The translations under genes were made by a program, and so were the position numbers. 64,000 nucleotides of DNA from Sordaria brevicollis (taxonomy: Eukaryota; Ascomycota; Sordariomycetes; Sordariales; Sordariaceae): contig JAUTDP010000015.1 of NCBI GenBank assembly GCA_033439795.1, positions 558,001-622,000 on the forward strand, given 5' to 3'. Shown piece by piece: positions 58,141 through 64,000 of the stretch (position 1 is its first letter; each line of letters starts with the position of its first letter). Below the pieces are notes generated by a model that made no database searches, was not told where the DNA came from, and saw only the letters and a list, made by a program, of their open reading frames with translations.

Positions 58141-61100
58141 ATTAATTAGTTAAGGTTAATTTCGGGGTTTTAATTATTTATTTAATTTTTTTAAAGGATT
58201 GAGAAAAAGAGAGTAACGGGGTATTAATATTAACGAATTTATACGCTAAAGTATTTAAATCGGAAATAAAGGTTATAAATATATATAATGCCGTAATAAT
58301 GTTAATATTAAAAGAGAATTAACAGTAATATTTATAAATATTATTCGTAAACTACTTCGCGACTATAAACCTAATAAATTACGTATATTTCGCGTAATTA
58401 AAGTAAATTTGCCCAAAAATCGTTAATAAATAGGATCTTTATTTAGAATAAGAATTAGAATTTAAATTATAAATTATATCGAATAAATATAGTAAATTTA
58501 ACGATAAATATAAATAAATTAAAGTATATTATAAATTCGAATTTAAATAGGTTATAACGAAGAAGGAAGAGTTTTTAATAGTAATGAAATTATAAAAGAA
58601 CGAAATATTTGTAAATAAATTATAGGAAGCGTTAGGGGTAAATTATAATTTAAAAAATATAATTAATTTAAGAGAAAAAACTTTAATTTAATACCGATAC
58701 ACTTTATTTATAAATATATAAATATTTCTATATTTATTAAACGAATATACCCGAATAAATAAATATTCTATTTTAATTTATTTATTTTAATTTAAAATAC
58801 AAATTAAAGTATTGTATTATTTATAAAGTAGGTAATATTATTTTATTAGAAAGACGAAACGGAATTAAAAATTTCAAATTCGGGAGAGTAAACGGAATTT
58901 TTATATTTATTTTAGAAAAGAACCGTATTTTTTTAGTAATTACCCCGCTAAAAACCCCGAAGGAGGGGAAAAAAGTAAAAGCTATTATTAAATATTTAAA
59001 ATTCGAATTATAAAATAGGTATAAGATAATTAAATTATTTAAAGTAAATAACGAATAAATATAAATAATTCCGAAAAATAAAAGAAGGTTTATATACGTA
59101 AAATATAATATTTATTTTATTTAAACGCGAAATAAATGTTATAAATTTTCGTACTTTTCTATAATTTTATTTAAAATTAATATAATAAAAAATAAAGATT
59201 AGAATATTAAAATAATCGAATTAAAATATTTATTTAACGATTTATTATAATAAATATATATCGTTTAATTAAAAATGAAGAGATAAGAATAATAAATAAT
59301 ACGAATTAAATATATAGGAAATATATTAAAATTATAAAAGGAATTCTTACGTTTAGAAAATAAGTAACGTAAAATTTATTTTGAAACTTAGAATTAAATA
59401 TTACGTAAGTATTAATAAAAATAAATTTAATTAGGAAGGGAATTATTTACGAGGGGATTTCTATATTAGTAAATTGAGGGCGGGATTATAAAATGCAAAA
59501 TATATAGCGAATTGGTAGAAGAGGTAAAAAGTAGGAACGTATAGGTGAAATTTCTATTTATCGTTATTTATATTCCCAAATTACTAATCCTAGCCCAATT
59601 ATCCTATTTTATACTATTATTATAATATTATTTTAATATATTATCGTTATTATAAATTAATATCAACGTTAACGAAAATCCGAAAATCCTATTTATTTAA
59701 ATATAAAAAGCAAATTTACAAATTAAAGGGAGGAATAGTAAAATTAATAAAAATATAAAACGAAAAGTACTTTTTTATTAATATAATATTATTTACCCAA
59801 TTATTAAAAATAATAACGAATAATAATATACTTTTAATTTATTCTATAAAAACCTAAATTAATAATCGAAAAGAAATTCCTATTCCAATTTAAATATTAT
59901 AATATATAATATTATAAAAAAATAATTTCTATTTATATTTAAATATTAACGAGAATAATTTCTATACCGATAATAATTCTTTTATTAATCGTTCGACGTA
60001 AATAATTAACCGATGAATATACGTAAATGTTTAGAAGAGAAAACGACGAAAAATAATTATCGGTAAGTATCCTTAAAAATAAAATAATAATACGCTATTT
60101 ATTATTAATATTATAATAATATTATATTATTAAGGGAATAATTAATATAAATATAATAAAAATAAACCGATAATATAAAAAGGATATTAATAAATATAGA
60201 AAACTTATAAAAAGAGGGATTAAAACCTTTAGGAAGGAGAATACGAAGATTATACCGAAAGTAATAAATAAAGCGGAAAAGGAAAAAGTAGAATATTAAA
60301 ATATATTAAATAAGCCGAACGAGAGAAGAGAGTAAAGGAAAAAGAGAAAGTATATATTAAATAAAAGTAAGTATAAAATACGAAAATTAAAAGAGAGAAT
60401 AAATTAATAATCTAAGTATTAATAAATATAATATTGAGAATTTATAATAATAGAAAAAGTCGAAATACCCTCCCGAAGGGAATTTCGATTCGTAAAAATA
60501 ATATCCGTTAAGGGTATATTAGATTATTAATAGGGAATAAAAAAGAGAATTTGAAGTATAATATACTAAATTAGAAAGCCGACCCGAATATAATTAATAA
60601 TACGAATTTAAAATAATTTACTTTAAAATGGAGAAATAAAAAGTATAAAAACGAAACGGATAATATAACGAGAAATAAAGTTAATAATATAATAAAAAAA
60701 CGGACTTTTCTTTAGCCGTTATAATTAACCGCTAATTTCGAAATATTATATTAGGAAAGTATCGGAGTAAAGAATAGAATTCGGTATAAAAATATATTAT
60801 TATCGTTAAATACCTCCGATCTTTATATAAAATTATATTTTTTTATATTAATATAATTATTATTAAATCCCGTCGCGTAAAGATTTAAAATGTAAAATAA
60901 CGGAAATAAATATAAATATAGAAGTCTATTAGTGCGTTTTAAACGGATAAAAAATTAAAAAAAGAGAATAAACGTTTTAGGCAAATAGTAAAATTATTAA
61001 TATAAAGAGAATACGTTATAATATACCCTGTAAAACGAATATTATAATTATATATTAAAAGAGAGGCCTAAAGACGTATAAGGAAAATAATAAAGGGAAG

Positions 61101-62050
61101 TAAGGGGGTAGGAGATTGAGACTTTACGAAGTAAAAATATACGTATATAAAGTATATATAGGTAAATAAAGAATAATTTAAAATCTAATAGAGTAATCGG
61201 AATATAATTAAGAGGGATAGGAAATAAACCCTAAAATAGGGTATAGAATTAGGTAAAAGGGAACGTAAAGCCGGGTAAAAAAAAATCTAAAGTGAAGCCA
61301 AAGAGATCCGGAGAACTGATTGGAAATTCCCGGGCAAGGGGTAAATAAATATTTAATAGAAAATAGAGATTTATTACGAATATAATATATATAGAAATAT
61401 ATTTTTAATTAAATTTACTTTATAATATTAGGTAAAATATACGTTTGTAATAATATTTCTAAAATATAATATAAATAAAAAAGACTTTATAGATTAAATA
61501 TATATATTATAGTAAAATTATATTACAATAAATTATACTTTGTAATTAAATAAATATTATAAAAATAATATATTATTATAAGAATTATATTATATAGAAT
61601 TAATATTTTAAATAAGAGAGTCTTCGTATAAATTTATATTTAGGAAATTACTTATTATATTACGAATATCTATTTATAAGAATATTATTTTAAAGGAAAA
61701 GAAAGTTGGTTTGCGAATAGTATTTGCTAGAAAGTTATATTATAGTTTATTTATATTAAAAGATAAATTATATTTATTTATAATATATATTAAGAATAAT
61801 TTATATTCTTTAATAAAAGAAATTATTATAAAAGATATATTATTATAGACGTTATATTATATAGATTTAATATTAAAATTTATAAATATTGCGCGCGATT
61901 ATAATTTTGATTAAAGGTATATAAAAGTGCCAAAGTATAATATTAAAGATAATAATAATTTTCCGGAAATCGATATACTTTATACGGTTGTATATACTTT
62001 ATCCGTATAAAATATATAGGCTAGAATAGAAGTTTTTGGTATGAGGAGAA

Positions 62051-62633
62051 TAGAGATTTGAATATAGTAAACTGGCTTATATGAATGTGCTGGTAAGTAT
62101 AATGACCGTATACGGATATACTGTTTGGCAAACTCTACACTGTATTGACACTTAGCGGTGAAAATATGGATTAATTGTAGAACATTCTGTTTTTATACAT
62201 TAGGAGGCCATGTTTAAAATTGGGGGGTTCCCTCTAAGGTGTGCCTGGAACATCAAGCGTGCGGATCAGTGCACCTGCTCAAGCATTGCTCGCCTCGAGA
62301 TGGAGTACCTGGCTAGCCACGACAAAGCGAAAGGACTATTAAGCAGGAAATGAACAACCGGCGGCTCCAAAAGGCTAGAACATAAAGGAGAAAGGGGACA
62401 AGCCCACAGCTAAACTAAAGTGCCATGGCCAAGTAGCATAGCGATACAGGCACGATATAGAATCTGACACGATACCATGCAAAAAGAAAACCTTCACATA
62501 TCGATAGACAACCCAACATGAGACGAAAATGACCAATTAGTACCAATATATGGGACGGGAATCATTCATCCCATTTACCCGTCTTCTTCACAGTGAACAT
62601 ACAATCCCTTAGAAGAGAATTGACATCATCGTA
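62051..62633. other. Un-mutated non-coding flank right of the RIP block
   Basis: Composition returns to normal by about 62200. No gene, RNA or repeat is recognised in this stretch. Confidence 0.45.
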
Positions 62634-63090
62634 TTAGCGGAGCATGAGGTTTTCTAGAAAGGTTGAAGAAGAACTTGCTTCGTCACAAAGAGCTTTGGCC
62701 TTGGAGTTGCTGCAACGGACGCATCTCATCTTTGCGCCCAAGGGGAGGAGGCAGCGGATCTCCAGGGGAACGCTGCCACCAACTTCGATGTGGTCTTTGT
62801 GAAATCGGATACAGGACATGCATCCCAAACTTTTGGACCGAAGCGCTCGCGCGGGCACGACGCTCATCCATTCCCATGAAGGTGCGCTCCGAAATGGGAG
62901 TGCGACGCTTACGCGGGGACATGGTGCTGTAAGCCGTGACACGATCGTTAGAGTAGACAGGAGCGCTGCTCAAGCTGGCCGGAGAGCCGCCACGGAAGGA
63001 CTGAGACAGAGCAGAGCTGGGACGCAATTGCGCAAAGGGGCGAGCAGGAGTGTGGTGACGTTGCTCACGAATAGCAGCCAGTTGGCAGCG
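62634..63090 (-). pseudogene. Frameshifted Cys-rich (putative zinc-binding) gene fragment
   Basis: On the minus strand a Ser/Arg-rich frame reads SSAPVYSNDRVTAYSTMSPR, then RRTPISERTF, MGMDERRARASASVQ, with an ATG at 62922. It then loses sense near 62840. A +1 frame continues SKSLGCMSCIRFHKDH, EIRCLLPLGAKMRCVRCSNS, KALCDE to a stop at 62634. The cysteine pattern C-x2-C-x18-C-x9-C-x2-C-x7-C resembles the small zinc-binding DUF3716-type domain of filamentous fungi; that match is from memory and tentative. No intron fits the frame change, so a frameshift (biological or assembly) is likely. Composition is normal and there is no RIP. Confidence 0.45.
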
Positions 63091-63098
63091 GCAGCGGC

Positions 63099-63216
63099 AT
63101 GGTTCTCGTTATCAGCCATGACGGCGGCGCAGACTTTGAGGGACCAAAATTTGGGGTGCATGTCTTGCATTTGCATTCAAACTGGCCTGCCATTTGTCTA
63201 CGGTGGCGGCGGATAG
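63099..63216 (+). repeat. Short inverted relative of the Cys-rich segment
   Basis: The plus strand encodes TLRDQNLGCMSCICIQTG, matching LRSKSLGCMSCIRFHKD encoded on the minus strand around 62800-62860. The DNA words AAAATTTGGGGTGCATGTC and GACATGCATCCCAAACTTTT are near reverse complements. It ends at a TAG after FVYGGGG, so it is at most a fragment. Confidence 0.5.
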
Positions 63217-63229
63217 CTCCAGCACTTCT

Positions 63230-64000
63230 CAGAAGCTACTGCTTTATTCCCTTCTTCGTCGCCAACGACCCCGGGCAGTCTCCGGCGGGAAAATGCATCT
63301 CGGGAATGCAAAGACATCCTGGAATGCCTCGCTATATGTCGCTAAGCGGCGAGCGGTGGTAAGAGATGGAAGCATCGGTGAACATGACGAGCTATATCTC
63401 ATCTTCTACCCCGTGACTTCGGGGCCGCAGCGCTCCAATGATAGCAGGTGGCGCGGGCGCTTGTCTCCCGGCGTTCTCTAACATCCGAAAAAAGCATTCC
63501 GCATTTTCATTCTGCCAGAAGAGCGAAACGATTTCTCATAATTTCTATCCGCAATCAAGGCAGCAACTGGCATGTGTTAGGGAGCGTCTTGGTGCACGAA
63601 GTCGCATTCTCGGCAGAAGACCGGGACACCGGGTGGGTCTGGCGGCGGTGCGCGCGCCCGGCTGCCACAGCCTTGTTGATGGCGTGGAGATTGGAATTTT
63701 CTCGCGTGTGCGTCCCGCTCGCTCATTTTGGCCCAGAGTTCCTCATAAAACGGACCGGTTGTCAGTTATTGGTCGCCGCTGGCGCAAGCGCAAATGGTTG
63801 GGTTGACGATACCATCTTCTTGCTCGAGGTTCCAGATCGAGGAGCATAGTTCTCGGGGATTAGGGCGCCGTTGCCATGTCGAGAGTGCTTCTTCGGGCTT
63901 TGAGGGAAGAAGATGGCTCGAAGACATGCCCATAAAACATGTTGGCTTCTGAGCAATCAGGCGATGTGACGGGTCAAGAAAGACAAAGGACCTGTCTGGG
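63230..64000. other. Right edge, no assigned gene
   Basis: GC-balanced sequence with several medium frames on both strands. The minus frame 63762-63956 ends plausibly with GALIPENYAPRSGTSSKKMV and could be a 3' exon of a gene running out of the window. This cannot be resolved from the window alone. Confidence 0.3.

Larger units (their letters stand above)
45161..62050. other. RIP-mutated heterochromatin-like block, about 17 kb
   Basis: Very AT-rich, with CA/TG almost absent and CG retained; stops in former frames are TAA/TAG. Un-mutated or GC-rich islands occur near 46085-46280 (GGGCCCGGGCGGGGATCCCG) and 61295-61345. Short tandem repeat arrays lie near 48750-49370 and 57360-58140. No reverse transcriptase or transposase could be named with confidence. 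In a RIP-competent fungus such a block would be expected to carry H3K9 methylation and DNA methylation, which is inference. Confidence 0.85.

Noticed and set aside
45161..62050. Centromere core
   Set aside because: The block is AT-rich and RIP-mutated like a centromere, but at about 17 kb and flanked by un-mutated DNA it fits an ordinary dispersed heterochromatin region. Only CenH3 mapping could decide.
1..64000. Biosynthetic, defence or giant cargo-carrying transposon (Starship-like) system
   Set aside because: No tyrosine recombinase, polyketide or peptide synthetase, NLR or restriction gene was seen; the island genes are ordinary housekeeping genes.

Overview
The window looks like a filamentous ascomycete chromosome segment, most likely Sordariales and probably a Neurospora-like species. 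The genes are fungal housekeeping genes with short GT-AG introns (about 64-180 bp) and C/G-rich third codon positions. They sit between AT-rich blocks from which CpA/TpG is almost absent while CpG is kept. That is the signature of repeat-induced point mutation (RIP), a premeiotic process that mutates duplicated DNA. Species assignment is inference from gene content and style; no marker gene was matched.

Layout. 1-15545 is RIP-degraded transposon DNA with a readable nested structure. A plus-strand Ty3/gypsy element (1-2147 and 9605-10711, with its 3' LTR at 10459-10711) is split by a second, minus-strand gypsy element (2148-9599). The second element has two 282-bp LTRs and a TACGA target duplication. 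The first element abuts a minus-strand Ty1/copia fragment (10712-13700). A small patchwork of hairpin, short inverted repeats, A/T microsatellite, tRNA-like sequence and direct repeats follows (13740-14720).

15546-45160 is an un-mutated gene island. In order it holds: a SprT/GCNA-type DNA-protein crosslink protease with an HMG-like tail (+); Mog1 (-); a HINT/HNT1 nucleotide hydrolase (+); Cft2/CPSF100 (-); Sec24 (+), divergent from Cft2; a tandem family of three small coiled-coil proteins (-), one of them frameshifted; two hypothetical genes (-); a cluster of three short tandem LTRs; and a 745-residue protein with an RNA polymerase II CTD-like repeat region plus four WHW-containing repeats (-).

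45161-62050 is a second RIP block of about 17 kb. It holds the remains of repeat-rich ORFs, including two separated arrays of what appears to be the same 10-residue repeat. 62051-64000 is un-mutated again, with a frameshifted Cys-rich gene fragment and a short inverted relative.

How the genes fit together. The recognised genes serve unrelated core processes: genome maintenance (SprT), nuclear transport (Mog1, the Ran cofactor), nucleotide metabolism (Hint), mRNA 3' end formation (Cft2) and COPII export (Sec24). There is no sign of a biosynthetic or defence cluster. The most novel items are the CTD-like/WHW protein, the three-member coiled-coil family, and the repeat-encoding relics within the RIP block.
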